Notes: generated by a model not told the origin, from the sequence alone. DNA of 64,000 nucleotides from Rhodospirillales bacterium (GCA_019455065.1 JACFNC010000017.1:30530-94529); one strand, 5' to 3'. Positions 17,367 to 26,046 are shown, counted from the stretch's first letter. Program-made: numbers and translations.

Positions 17367-17918
17367 ATGACATTTCGCACCCGCCTCGCCGCCGCGGCGG
17401 CGGCCGTCGCCCTCACCCTCGCCACCGGAGCCGCCGGCCAGGAGGCCGGTGGCCTGGGGGTGACCAGCGAGGGCCTCGGCCCCTCGGCGCTGCCTTCGCC
17501 CCTGCCGGCGATGGGCGGCCCGCTGTACCAGGCCCCGGTCAACGTCCAGGCGGCCAATCCGGCCCGCGGGCGGCAGGCCGAGCATCAGCAGGCGATCGCC
17601 CGCATCCGCGGCGACGCCGGCTTTCTCGAAGGCTTCCACCGCGGCCAGCCCCTGGCCCCCAGCCGCCAGCCGCCACCGGAATTCTTCGATCCCGGGTTCG
17701 TGCTGATCGAGCCCTTCGTCATCAACAATTTCGGCAGCGCGGTCAGCATCGACCTTGAAGAAGGCGCCCTGACCACCCCCGAGGACGGCGGCGACGGGAC
17801 CTTCACACCTGTTCCCCTGCCGTCGGCCGCGCCGACCATCAACAACGTCGGCAGCATCGTCAACGTCGCTTCCGGCACCGGCAACGTCGCCCAGCAGACC
17901 ATCGTCATCGGCCGCTGA
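17367..17918 (+). CDS. secreted protein ending in a curlin-like unit
   Basis: Protein of 183 residues with a signal peptide (to about residue 24, ending AAGQ). The middle is Pro/Ala rich. Near the C terminus NNVGSIVNVASGTGNVAQQT matches the core of the curlin-like repeats (N-V-A-x-G-x-G-N-x-A-x-Q), and INNFGSAVSIDLEEG is a weaker unit. This may be a minor or nucleating subunit comparable to CsgB, which is an inference from shared motif and position only. GGGAG lies eight bases upstream of the start. Confidence 0.65.
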   Translation: MTFRTRLAAAAAAVALTLATGAAGQEAGGLGVTSEGLGPSALPSPLPAMGGPLYQAPVNVQAANPARGRQAEHQQAIARIRGDAGFLEGFHRGQPLAPSRQPPPEFFDPGFVLIEPFVINNFGSAVSIDLEEGALTTPEDGGDGTFTPVPLPSAAPTINNVGSIVNVASGTGNVAQQTIVIGR

Positions 17919-18001
17919 CGCGGCCGGTGACGTTTCCCGACGTTCGTGCGCGGACCATCAGCAAACGCTCGCGGCATCGTCAGGACTCCCGTCAGAAAGG
18001 G

Positions 18002-18140
18002 ATCTGGATTGCTTCGCCTGCGGCTCGCAATGACGTGGGTCGGCGAGAGACGTTTGTAAGGTCGTCATCGCGAGGAGCGAAGCGACGAAGCGATCCAGAG
18101 TGGCTGGTCGCGCGTGCGCTCGCCTGCGGCTCGCAATGAC
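18002..18140. repeat. palindromic intergenic repeat cluster
   Basis: One and a half units of the GTCATYGCGAGGAGCGAAGC / GCGGCTCGCAATGAC repeat, with CTGGATTGCTTCG arms at 18003-18015 and the full palindrome at 18063-18140. No coding potential beyond chance. It lies between two convergent genes. Confidence 0.75.
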
Positions 18141-18190
18141 CGGTTGAGAAAATAATGGGTTAGAAAGAAATACGGACGTGTCCGCCGCGC

Positions 18191-18514
18191 TCAGTCGCGC
18201 GGCGTCACGATGCAGTAGGTCTCGGACAGGGCGCCCAGGGACACCGTCGCCGACTTGCCGTCGGACAGGCGCACGACGACGCGCCCGGCGCGGCTGGCCA
18301 AACCCATCGACACCGGATCGCGGTCGATGGCGTCGACCACCCGCTGCCCGTCGCGCCAGCACTCGAGCCGGCTGTTGCGGCTCGACGGCGAGACCTCGAT
18401 CCCACCGCTGCCCAGTTCGGCCTTCGCGGGCCCGCTTTCGACGATGGTGGCGGCGGAGGGACCGGCCCAGGCCGTCAGAGCCGCCGTCAGCGCCAGCATG
18501 GCTTTCGTTTTCAC
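18191..18514 (-). CDS. small secreted protein with a conserved Cys pair
   Basis: Protein of 107 residues with a signal peptide ending AGPSAA. The mature part has LECWRDGQRVVD and TYCIVTPRD; the same CW-x-x-G ... T-x-C-V layout is found in the product of 26047-26388, so they are paralogs, perhaps with a disulfide. The GTG at 18514 has GGAGG five bases upstream; an ATG twelve bases earlier overlaps that binding site and is less likely. Function unknown; the flanking genes are envelope proteins. Confidence 0.65.
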   Translation of the reverse strand: MKTKAMLALTAALTAWAGPSAATIVESGPAKAELGSGGIEVSPSSRNSRLECWRDGQRVVDAIDRDPVSMGLASRAGRVVVRLSDGKSATVSLGALSETYCIVTPRD

Positions 18515-18611
18515 TGCTGCCTCCATTGAAACCAGTTGTCCGGTCTGAATAGCAGCGCCGCCGCCGACCGGCTGTGAACCGGCCGACAGCGGCGCCCTTT
18601 TCCCGGCGGGA

Positions 18612-20144
18612 TCAACCGCCTCCCGGCAGCACCGCAACCTGCATCGACCGGCTCCTGACCACCGTGTTCGGCAGCGCCGCGAAGGCCCGGAGAACATCGT
18701 TCAAGGATGCCTGGGGGATGACCTCGAGATCGGCGGCCTTGTACTGCTCGGGCAGCCCCATCCCGACCTCATGCGGCGAGGCGACGCAGGCGATCTGCTC
18801 GCGCGCCCCGGGCTGGTCCATGCGGATGTTGAAGGGCCGCTGCGGGCCGGGCGGGATCTCGACCTGGGTGTTCGCCGCGAGGAACGGGTCGGGCTGGAAG
18901 CGGTTGGGGAAGATTCGCGCCACCGACCCGTCACCGTCGGCGTAGTAGCAGTAGAGGAAGCCGTCGGCGGTGGTCTGGGCTCGCACCACCAGTGCCTCGC
19001 CCGGCCGGTAGGTCGGCTGCGGGCCGCGGTCGCTGGCCAGGATGACGTCGGGCGCCGCGAACGATGCCGTTTCCGGCTCGGCCGGTTTCGGGCGCCCCTG
19101 CTCGACCGGCGGCAGCGCCCGGGCGGTCGCCGACCCCAGCATGCGATAGTAAAGGTCGAAGTCGACCCGACCGGTGGCGATGAGGTCGTGGTCGGCCTGA
19201 TAACGCCCCACGGCGGCGCGGGTGGCGGCGTCGTCGTTGCCATCGGTCGCTCCGTCGTAATAGCCGTCCGCCCGCAGCACCCGCTGGGCGAAGGTGACGC
19301 GTTCGGCGGGCGACATGTCGTCGTACCAGCTGCGGGCCTGGGCCATGTAGGCCGGGTTCGTCTGCTCGATGCCGAGGCACTGCCAGTACGGCACCCGCGC
19401 CAGCTTGCCCAGCACCTCGATGGCGCTGAGTTCGATCAGGGTGCGCACCGCCTGGTGCATGCCCTCGGAGCGGTTGAGCGAGACGTTGAAGGACAGCCCG
19501 GCCTTGTGAATCATGCCGCCGGCGTCGGCGCCGCGGCCAGACGAGACGACGGCGATCGAATTGCTGGCCGTGACGCCGGGCAGGATGCGCCGCGTCACCA
19601 GCTCGCCGACGCTGAGGTCGACCGAGATCATCGAGACGATCTGGTCGGCGGAGATCGCGAGGTCGACCTTTGGCAGGGATATGCCGGCGCTGGCCGCCTC
19701 GGCGATCACGTTCTCGTCGAGCTGGGTGATGGCGCCGCGCACGTAATAGGAGGGCGCGCGGAATTCGGGCCGCACGCCGACCATCCAGTAGAGGGCGTTG
19801 ACGCTGTCGAGCGCCGGCTCGAAGTCGACGAAGCTGAAGGCGTTGCTGCGTTCGGACATGCGGGAGATGGCGGTGATCAGCATCTCCTTGGTGCCGCCCA
19901 GCAGCCGCCCCGTCTCGTCCGGGACGCCGTTGCTGGTGACGTAAATGTCCTGCTTGCCGTGCTTCCACAGAAGCGTGTCCATGCAGCGCAATGCTTCCGA
20001 GAAGCTGGAAATGGTCTTGACCGGCGCGGTCGACGGCTGGCGGATGACCGCCGCCTTCTCCGGCGCCGTGCAGGCCGAGGTGAACAAGACCGAGAGCGCG
20101 AGGATGCTCGCCGAGAGGCGAAGGTACCGTTCCTTGTGCGACAT
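18612..20144 (-). CDS. CsgG-like lipoprotein with peptidoglycan-binding and DUF4384 domains
   Basis: Protein of 510 residues. The lipobox LFTSAC near residue 24 implies outer-membrane lipidation. Residues about 45-270 resemble CsgG/HfaB: YYVRGAITQLDENV, then ISVDLSVGELVTRRILPGV and a terminal helix AVRTLIELSAIEVLGKL. A peptidoglycan-binding-like segment follows (QRVLRADGYYDGATDG, TRAAVGRYQADHDL), and then a DUF4384 domain (YRPGEALVVRAQTTADGFLY, VARIFPNRFQPDPF). CsgG forms the export pore of curli. The start at 20144 is preceded by GGAGGG. Placed between two curlin-like genes, it is the natural candidate exporter. Confidence 0.75.
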   Translation of the reverse strand: MSHKERYLRLSASILALSVLFTSACTAPEKAAVIRQPSTAPVKTISSFSEALRCMDTLLWKHGKQDIYVTSNGVPDETGRLLGGTKEMLITAISRMSERSNAFSFVDFEPALDSVNALYWMVGVRPEFRAPSYYVRGAITQLDENVIAEAASAGISLPKVDLAISADQIVSMISVDLSVGELVTRRILPGVTASNSIAVVSSGRGADAGGMIHKAGLSFNVSLNRSEGMHQAVRTLIELSAIEVLGKLARVPYWQCLGIEQTNPAYMAQARSWYDDMSPAERVTFAQRVLRADGYYDGATDGNDDAATRAAVGRYQADHDLIATGRVDFDLYYRMLGSATARALPPVEQGRPKPAEPETASFAAPDVILASDRGPQPTYRPGEALVVRAQTTADGFLYCYYADGDGSVARIFPNRFQPDPFLAANTQVEIPPGPQRPFNIRMDQPGAREQIACVASPHEVGMGLPEQYKAADLEVIPQASLNDVLRAFAALPNTVVRSRSMQVAVLPGGG

Positions 20145-20258
20145 GGCGCGGTAGCCTGGAGGGAGTGAGTGGTGATGGGTCATATTTGTCGGGCTCCGTG
20201 GTTGGACGAGATTTCTTTCGGGGAAGCGGCCCGGTCGCCTCCTGCCCGCAAAAGCAAA

Positions 20259-20288
20259 ACCGACCGGAAGCGCCAGCCTCCGGTCGGT
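20259..20288 (-). terminator. Rho-independent terminator after curlin-like gene B
   Basis: On the minus strand a 10-bp stem ACCGACCGGA / TCCGGTCGGT with a ten-base loop is followed by TTTGCTTTTG. It lies 36 bp after the stop of copy B. Confidence 0.7.
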
Positions 20289-20323
20289 TCGTGGGCGGAA
20301 CGAACTGGGTCGTTCGGCCGGAC

Positions 20324-20719
20324 TTAGCGCTGGCGCGCGTAGATGTCCTGGCGGGCGTAGTTGTGGATGCCGGCGGCCAGGTTGCGAGCGTCGACGGTGT
20401 TGCTGCCGAACACGCCCTTGGGCGCACGCTGGTGAACGTCGAGGGTCTGCTTGGCCTTGTTGCCGATGCCCGCCGCGGTGTTGTCGGCGAAGATCGAGTT
20501 GGAGCCGAACATCGGGCCCGACTTCATCCCGCCGCCGCGCTGGCTGGCGAAGATGTCCTGCTTGGCGGTGTTGCCGATGCCGGCGGCGACGTTGGTGGCG
20601 ACCACGGTGTTGTTGCTGACCAGCGGCACCCCGCCCTTCTCCCCGGCGAAGGAGGGGCCGGCGACGGCGACGGTGGCGAGGGCGGCGAGGGCGATCAGGC
20701 TGGAACGACGGATGCTCAT
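20324..20719 (-). CDS. secreted curlin-like repeat protein, copy B
   Basis: Protein of 131 residues identical to copy A except one residue: the third unit reads AAGIHNYARQ instead of AAGIGNYARQ, from a two-base change (GGC to CAC on the coding strand). Three other differences are silent. Signal peptide, ribosome binding site and upstream region are identical to copy A. The high identity with a cluster of changes at the 3' end suggests gene conversion. It is transcribed toward the CsgG-like gene and ends in its own terminator. Confidence 0.75.
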   Translation of the reverse strand: MSIRRSSLIALAALATVAVAGPSFAGEKGGVPLVSNNTVVATNVAAGIGNTAKQDIFASQRGGGMKSGPMFGSNSIFADNTAAGIGNKAKQTLDVHQRAPKGVFGSNTVDARNLAAGIHNYARQDIYARQR

Positions 20720-20840
20720 GATAGGTGTCTCCTTTGTCTCTGTCTGCGCCGGGGCACCACGCCCCGGCCGCTCACGGGACGCATATTCCCCCATCCCCCC
20801 GCCGCCCTCTGTTAAGCGCTTCACAGGAAATGCGGGTTGC
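20324..20840. repeat. 517-bp inverted repeat, right copy
   Basis: Inverted copy of 15829-16345. Identity begins at the GCAACCCGCATTTCC block upstream of the gene and ends at the TAA of the coding region; flanking sequences on both sides are unrelated. Confidence 0.9.
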
Positions 20841-20866
20841 GCAGAAATCTCGCCCACCCTGCTGCG

Positions 20867-20936
20867 GTCATTCCCGCGAAAGCGGGAATCCATACACGTC
20901 AGTCGTTTATGGACCCCCGCTTCCGCGGGGGTGACG
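20867..20936. repeat. palindromic repeat (TTCCCGCGAAAGCGGGAA and CCCCCGCTTCCGCGGGGG)
   Basis: Two hairpins, GTCATTCCCGCGAAAGCGGG and CCCCCGCTTCCGCGGGGGTG, separated by about 18 bp. This matches a repeat type common in proteobacterial intergenic regions. It lies in the 270-bp gap between curlin-like gene B and the channel gene. Confidence 0.75.
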
Positions 20937-21109
20937 AAAAGGTCAAGCGGCGCCCGCCTGCGGCAATGACGAGGGTCGGAAAGGACGAAAGTCGTGGTAA
21001 CCGTGCGCCGCGATGACCAGGAATAAGGTCGATCCGAAAGAACCGTGCGGGGCCGCGACGCCGCAGCCATATGCTGGAACAGCGCGGTTCTTCCCGGTCG
21101 AGGAGCGAC

Positions 21110-22549
21110 ATGCCGATGCGGGCGCGGCGCGGCGCGGCGGCGGTGATCGCGGGCCTTCTGGCGGTGGCGGGCTTCACCCTCCACCGGCATGCCGGGGGCC
21201 TGCTCGCGGCCATTGGACTGGATGTCGCGGCGCCGGTCGAGAACGTCGTCGCGCTGGCCGGCGGCGTGCTGGGCTGGCTGGGACTCGCCTATCTCGGCGT
21301 CGCCCTCACCGACGCCGCGGTCGCGCGAGCAACGGCAGGATCGCTGCGCGGACCGCCGCCCCGCCTGATCCAGGACCTGGCGCGCGTGGTGCTGTTCGCG
21401 GCCGCCGTCGTCGCCATCCTTGCCTATGTCTTCGACCTGCCGGTGGGCGGCCTGCTCGCGACCTCGGGCGTGCTGGTGGCGGTGATCGGTTTTGCACTGC
21501 GCAACATGATCGCCGACGTGTTCTCGGGGATCGCGTTGAACGTCGAGCACCCCTACCGCATCGGCGACTGGGTCGAGGTGGCGCCGGGGGTGACCGGCCG
21601 GGTGGCCGAGATCAATTGGCGCGCCACCCGCCTGGTGACCCGCGACCAAGTGTCGGTGGTGGTGCCGAACGGCCTGATCGCCGGCAGCCGCTTCCTCAAC
21701 TACAGCTATCCCGAGCGCCACTACCGGGCCAATCTGCGACTGGCCCTGGACGCCGCGATTCCGGTCGAGCGGGCGAAGCGCATCCTGCTCGCCGCCGCCC
21801 TGGGGGCGCCGCGGGTACTGGCCGAGCCCCGGCCGCAGGTGCAGGCCGAGGGTCTGGACGAGCGTGGCGTCTGCTACGTGGTGCGCTATTGGGTGGCCGA
21901 CTATGCCGACGACAATCCGTGCCGCGACGCCGTGATGTCGAACATCGCCCGCGCCCTCCAGCAGGCCGGCATCGGCCCGGCCTTTCCGCATCGCGAAGTG
22001 GCACTCACGCGGCCGGCGGAGCGGCGCGCCCGGATGGGGCTGGCCGACATGCTGCGCCGCGTGGCGCTGTTCCGGGAGTTCGACGAGAGCGATGTCGAGG
22101 TGCTGGCCGCCATGGCACGGGAACGGCCGTTCCGGGAGGGCGAGCGCATCGTCGCCCAGGGCGAGGCGGGGGATTCGCTGTTCCTGCTTGCGGAGGGAGC
22201 GCTGGACGTGCGGGTCGCAGCGGCCGAGGGCGAGCGTCCGGCGACGGTCGACCGCATGCTTCCCGGCGAGGTGTTCGGCGAGGTGTCGCTGCTGACCGGA
22301 CAGCCGCGCAGCGCTTCAATCTGCGCCGCCACCGACGGCATCGTCTACGAAATCCGCAAGGAACATCTGGAACCCATCCTGCGCCGCCGCCCGCGCCTGG
22401 CGGAGGAACTGGCGGCGCTGATGAGCCGGCGCCAGAGCGCCAACCGCGAACGCATGGAGGCGGCCTCGACCGCCCCCGGCGCGCCGCCCGCAGCCGCCGA
22501 GCACCATGACCTGCTCGAAAGGCTGCGGGGCTTCTTCGGCCTGTCCTGA
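21110..22549 (+). CDS. MscS-type channel with C-terminal cyclic-nucleotide-binding domain
   Basis: Protein of 479 residues. Four predicted membrane helices lie before residue 150; the last, with VLVAVIGFALRNMIADVFSG, is the MscS pore helix. The beta domain follows (EHPYRIGDWVEV, INWRATRLVT, VVVPNGLIAGSRFLNYS). Residues about 320-440 form a cyclic-nucleotide domain with PGEVFGEVSLLTGQPRSASI, keeping the Glu and Arg that bind the cyclic phosphate. So gating by cAMP or cGMP is plausible, as in the MscK/bCNG group. AGGAG lies five bases before the ATG at 21110. An adenylate-cyclase-like gene lies 1 kb away. Confidence 0.88.
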   Translation: MPMRARRGAAAVIAGLLAVAGFTLHRHAGGLLAAIGLDVAAPVENVVALAGGVLGWLGLAYLGVALTDAAVARATAGSLRGPPPRLIQDLARVVLFAAAVVAILAYVFDLPVGGLLATSGVLVAVIGFALRNMIADVFSGIALNVEHPYRIGDWVEVAPGVTGRVAEINWRATRLVTRDQVSVVVPNGLIAGSRFLNYSYPERHYRANLRLALDAAIPVERAKRILLAAALGAPRVLAEPRPQVQAEGLDERGVCYVVRYWVADYADDNPCRDAVMSNIARALQQAGIGPAFPHREVALTRPAERRARMGLADMLRRVALFREFDESDVEVLAAMARERPFREGERIVAQGEAGDSLFLLAEGALDVRVAAAEGERPATVDRMLPGEVFGEVSLLTGQPRSASICAATDGIVYEIRKEHLEPILRRRPRLAEELAALMSRRQSANRERMEAASTAPGAPPAAAEHHDLLERLRGFFGLS

Positions 22550-22556
22550 CCCTGGG

Positions 22557-23258
22557 TCAGGCCCCGACCGGGCGGAACTGCACCCGCCGGTTCTCCGGCG
22601 CTTCCGGATTGCGCGACAGGGGTTCGCTCTCGCCCAGGCCCTCGACCACCAGCCGGCCGGGATCGATGTCCCAGGTACGCGCCAGATAGGCCTTGACCGC
22701 CTCGGCGCGCCGCAGCGACAGGCCCAGGTTGTAGGGCGCCGAGCCGCTTGAGTCGGTGTGGCCCTCGACCACCAGCGCGAGGTCGGCCTCCTCGGTCAGC
22801 AGCTTGCCGAGCTGATCGAGGAAGGGGCGCGATTCCAGCATAAGGTCGGCCGAGTCGAAGCCGAACTGGATGCGGTAGCCGATGGTCGTCGGCTTGGCGA
22901 CGGGCGCCTCGGCCGGGGCGGTCGCCGGCGCGGCCTCGTCGGGCGCGGAGGGCTCGGCGGGGGCCGGCGCCGGCAGCGCGGCCGGAACGACCTCGGGGGC
23001 GGCGGGGGCCTGCGGCGCCGCAACCGTCGCCGCGGCGTCGGCGATCGCCGCCGGGCGGCTCGCCTGGGGCTTGACGAGGCCGGCCACGATCTCGATGCTG
23101 CGCGTCCGGCGCGGCGAATCGGGAACCAGATAGCCGCGCAACTCGTCGACCGACGGCGTCGCCTCCAGCATCATCACCTCTTCGGCGGCGGCCGTTCCGG
23201 CGCCGAGGGCGGGCACGGCAAGCAGCAGGGCCGCGGTGGTCATCATCAGGGTCTTCAT
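22557..23258 (-). CDS. OmpA-family outer-membrane/peptidoglycan-associated protein
   Basis: Protein of 233 residues with a signal peptide (ending GTAAA), an Ala/Pro-rich linker (about 60-120), and a C-terminal OmpA domain: FGFDSADLMLESRPFLDQLG, VVEGHTDSSGSAPYNLGLSL, RRAEAVKAYL and NRRVQFRPV. The Asp and Arg of this domain bind diaminopimelate in peptidoglycan. It converges on the channel gene with a 7-bp gap. GGAGGC lies about seven bases before the ATG. Confidence 0.88.
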   Translation of the reverse strand: MKTLMMTTAALLLAVPALGAGTAAAEEVMMLEATPSVDELRGYLVPDSPRRTRSIEIVAGLVKPQASRPAAIADAAATVAAPQAPAAPEVVPAALPAPAPAEPSAPDEAAPATAPAEAPVAKPTTIGYRIQFGFDSADLMLESRPFLDQLGKLLTEEADLALVVEGHTDSSGSAPYNLGLSLRRAEAVKAYLARTWDIDPGRLVVEGLGESEPLSRNPEAPENRRVQFRPVGA

Positions 23259-23435
23259 GGTTTGCCTCCTGTTGGCTCACTAGATGGGCGCCACCCTAAC
23301 GACGCTCCCGCCCGCGGGCTGTGAAGCGGTCCACAGCGCCGGCCGAATCTTGCGGAGGATTGCCGGCCCCGGCGGGCGGGCGCATGTCAAGGGAGGTTCC
23401 TCCAAGTCGTCCTCGGCCTCGCCCCGGGGGCCTTG

Positions 23436-23462
23436 GATTGCAGGGTCAAGCCCGGCAATGAC
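23436..23462. repeat. palindromic repeat ATTGCAGGG-TCAAG-CCCGGCAAT
   Basis: A copy of the unit at 16896-16918 with one mismatch in the stem. It lies just upstream of the cyclase gene. Confidence 0.7.
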
Positions 23463-23498
23463 GCGCGGGACTGATTCACGGGCCAAGCGGAGGGCGGC

Positions 23499-25325
23499 AT
23501 GGAGCGGCCGGTGTCCGTCGCCGAGGGCATCGTCATGGCGGCAGGGGCGGCCCTGCTGGCCCTGGCCGCGGTGGAGGCCCTGCCGCCGCTGGCGGCGGCC
23601 GACCGCTTCGTCGAGGACGTGGCGGTGGCCCGCCTGGCCCCGCCCCTGCCCCAGCACGCCGGAATCGCCATCGTCGCGATCACCGAGGACACCCTGGCCC
23701 GCCTGCCCTATCGCTCGCCGCTCGACCGCGGGCTGGTGGCCGAGGCCATCGCCCATCTGCGGATCAAGGGGGCACGCGCGATCGGCCTCGATTTGCTGAT
23801 CGATCAGCCGACCGAGCCCGCCAAGGACGCCGCCCTGCGCGCCGCCCTGACCGCCCCGGGCGCCCCGGTGATCGCCCTGGCGGCGGGCCTCTCGACCCCG
23901 CTTACCCCCCGCCAGCGCGCCTTCCACGACGCCTTCCTGTCCGCCGTCGCCAAGGGCCACGGCAACCTCGCCAAGGACCGCCTGGACGGCGTGGTGCGCC
24001 GCCACGTTCCCAGCCTCGACGGCCTGCCCAGCTTTCCAGCCGCGCTGGCGGCCACCCAGAGGGCGGCCGCCCCGCCCCGGACCTTCACCATCGCCTGGCG
24101 CCGCACCGCCGACGGCAGCGGCCCCTTTCCCGTCTACCCGGTGGACGCATTGGCGTTCCTGCCCGAGGCCTGGCTGGCGGGCAAGATCGTCCTGATCGGC
24201 TACGTCGTGCCCGACGCCGACCGCCACCGCGCCCCACCGTCGGTCGGTGCCGGCCCGCTGCCGGGAGTGGAGATTCAGGCGCAGGTGCTGGCGCAGATTC
24301 TGGACGGGCGGTCCGCCCCCCAGGCGGGATGGCCGTGGCGGGTGTTCGCCCTGCTGCTGGTCGCGGGCGGCGGCGCGGCCCTGGCGCTCGCCGGATGGCG
24401 GCCGGCGTGGCTGGCGCCGGCGGCGCTCGGCGGGCTGGCGGCACTGTGGGCGGCGGCGGCGGCCAGCGTCGCCCTGGGCGGGCCGCTGCTCTCGCCGCTC
24501 GCCCCCAGCCTGGCTTGGCTGGGCGCCATCGGCGGCGCCTCGGCGCTGGCGGCGGTGCGCGAGCGGCGCACGCGGACCGCCCTGGGCGGGCTGTTCGCCG
24601 CCCATCTGTCGGCCCCAGTGGCGGAACAAATCTGGCGCGAGCGAAACGTCTTTCTGCGCGGCGGGCGCCCCCGCCCGCAGGCCTTGATGGCCACCGTGCT
24701 GTTTTCGGACGTGGAGGGGTTCACGCCGGCATCGGAGGCCCTGGGGCCGGAACGGCTGATGGCGTGGCTCGAGGAATATATGGAAGCGATGACCGACGTC
24801 GTGGTCGCCCATGACGGAGTGGTCCTGCGGTTCATCGGCGACGGCATCCTGGCCGCCTTCGGCGTGCCCATTCCGCGCAGGGACCCTGACGCGGTGCGTG
24901 GTGACGCCCGCCGCTCCGTGGACTGCGCCCTGGCCATGGAGGACGCCGTGCGGCGGCTGAACGCCACCGTCGTGGCGCGGGGCCTGCCGGCCTATCGCGT
25001 GCGCGTCGGCATCGTCACCGGACCGATGGTCGGCGGCAGCATCGGGGCGCGCAAGCATCTGGAATACACCCTGATGGGCGACAGCGTGAATACGGCCGCC
25101 CGCCTGGAGGCGCTGGCGAAGACCGTGGAGGCGGCCGCCGACAGCCCGTGCCGCATCCTGGTCGGCGCGAGCACCTGGGACCTGGTGGGCGATGCGTTCG
25201 AGGGGCAAACCATCGGCGAGGTGGCTCTGAAGGGCAAGCGGCAGCGGGTTGGCGTGTATCAGATCTTCGGCCGGGCCGGGGCCGGGCCGGCCGCCGCCGG
25301 CCGGGCGGCCGGTACGGCGGTCTGA
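23499..25325 (+). CDS. CHASE2-domain adenylate/guanylate cyclase (class III)
   Basis: Protein of 608 residues. After an N-terminal helix comes a CHASE2 sensor domain outside the membrane (AIVAITEDTLARLPYRSPLD, RIKGARAIGLDLLIDQP, GKIVLIGYVVPDADR). Three further helices span about 285-350. The catalytic domain has the metal aspartates in VLFSDVEGFT and RFIGDGILAAFG, and the transition-state Asn/Arg in LMGDSVNTAARLEALA. It should make cAMP (or cGMP) in response to an external signal. Its last 67 bp overlap the end of the convergent Crp-type regulator gene. Confidence 0.92.
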   Translation: MERPVSVAEGIVMAAGAALLALAAVEALPPLAAADRFVEDVAVARLAPPLPQHAGIAIVAITEDTLARLPYRSPLDRGLVAEAIAHLRIKGARAIGLDLLIDQPTEPAKDAALRAALTAPGAPVIALAAGLSTPLTPRQRAFHDAFLSAVAKGHGNLAKDRLDGVVRRHVPSLDGLPSFPAALAATQRAAAPPRTFTIAWRRTADGSGPFPVYPVDALAFLPEAWLAGKIVLIGYVVPDADRHRAPPSVGAGPLPGVEIQAQVLAQILDGRSAPQAGWPWRVFALLLVAGGGAALALAGWRPAWLAPAALGGLAALWAAAAASVALGGPLLSPLAPSLAWLGAIGGASALAAVRERRTRTALGGLFAAHLSAPVAEQIWRERNVFLRGGRPRPQALMATVLFSDVEGFTPASEALGPERLMAWLEEYMEAMTDVVVAHDGVVLRFIGDGILAAFGVPIPRRDPDAVRGDARRSVDCALAMEDAVRRLNATVVARGLPAYRVRVGIVTGPMVGGSIGARKHLEYTLMGDSVNTAARLEALAKTVEAAADSPCRILVGASTWDLVGDAFEGQTIGEVALKGKRQRVGVYQIFGRAGAGPAAAGRAAGTAV

Positions 25326-26035
25326 TCCGCCTCGGCATCGCCCGCCAGGGCGCCAAGCGACGCGGCGTCGGCGACGGTGATGTAGCCGTTCCGGATGGCG
25401 ATCCACCCCGCCTTCTGCCATTCGCCGAGATACTTGTTCACACTTTCACGGGTCACGCCAACCACCGAGCCCAACTGCTGCTGCGAAAGCTTGAGGTCGA
25501 TGCACACACCGGCCTTGGCGGGGATGCCGAAGGCGCTGGCGAGTTGCAGCAGGGCGCGCGCCAGCCGCGCCGGCACGTCGAGAAAGATCGCGTCCTCGAA
25601 ATGGGTGCTGGTGCGCCGGAGACGTTGGCAGAGAACGGCGAGCAGGCGCTGGGCGACGCGCGGATGGCGGTCGAGGAAAGGCAGGAAATGGCGGCGCTCC
25701 AAGATCAGCAGCTCGCAAGTCTCCATGGCGACGGCGTCGGCGGTGCGGGGCTCGCCGTCGAGCAGGGCGATCTCGCCGAACACGTCACCGGGCTTGAGGA
25801 TGTTGAGCACAAGTTCCTTGCCGTCGGCGGAATGGTTGCAGATCTTTACCCGCCCCCGGACCACCGCCATCATGCCGTCACCTGGATCACCGCGCTGGAA
25901 GATCACCGCATCGGCCTCGTGCCGGACGACCACGGCATAATCGGCAAGCCGCGCGCGGTCCGCGGGATCGAGGCTACCCAGCAGCGCGTTGCGCGCCAGG
26001 ATGGCCTCCTTGTCGATGGGAAAGGCGCGCGCCAT
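25259..26035 (-). CDS. Crp-type transcriptional regulator, likely cAMP-responsive
   Basis: Protein of 258 residues. The cyclic-nucleotide pocket reads GDVFGEIALLDGEPRTADAV, with the Glu and Arg of true cAMP binders. The helix-turn-helix is QQQLGSVVGVTRESVNKYLG; its recognition part TRESVNK resembles CRP (SRETVGR), suggesting TGTGA-type sites. No FNR-type cysteines are seen. A Pro/Ala-rich tail of about 25 residues is unusual. It lies 11 bp after a small secreted-protein gene on the same strand and tail-to-tail with the cyclase gene. Confidence 0.9.
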   Translation of the reverse strand: MARAFPIDKEAILARNALLGSLDPADRARLADYAVVVRHEADAVIFQRGDPGDGMMAVVRGRVKICNHSADGKELVLNILKPGDVFGEIALLDGEPRTADAVAMETCELLILERRHFLPFLDRHPRVAQRLLAVLCQRLRRTSTHFEDAIFLDVPARLARALLQLASAFGIPAKAGVCIDLKLSQQQLGSVVGVTRESVNKYLGEWQKAGWIAIRNGYITVADAASLGALAGDAEADQTAVPAARPAAAGPAPARPKI

Positions 26036-26046
26036 GACGCCGGCGC

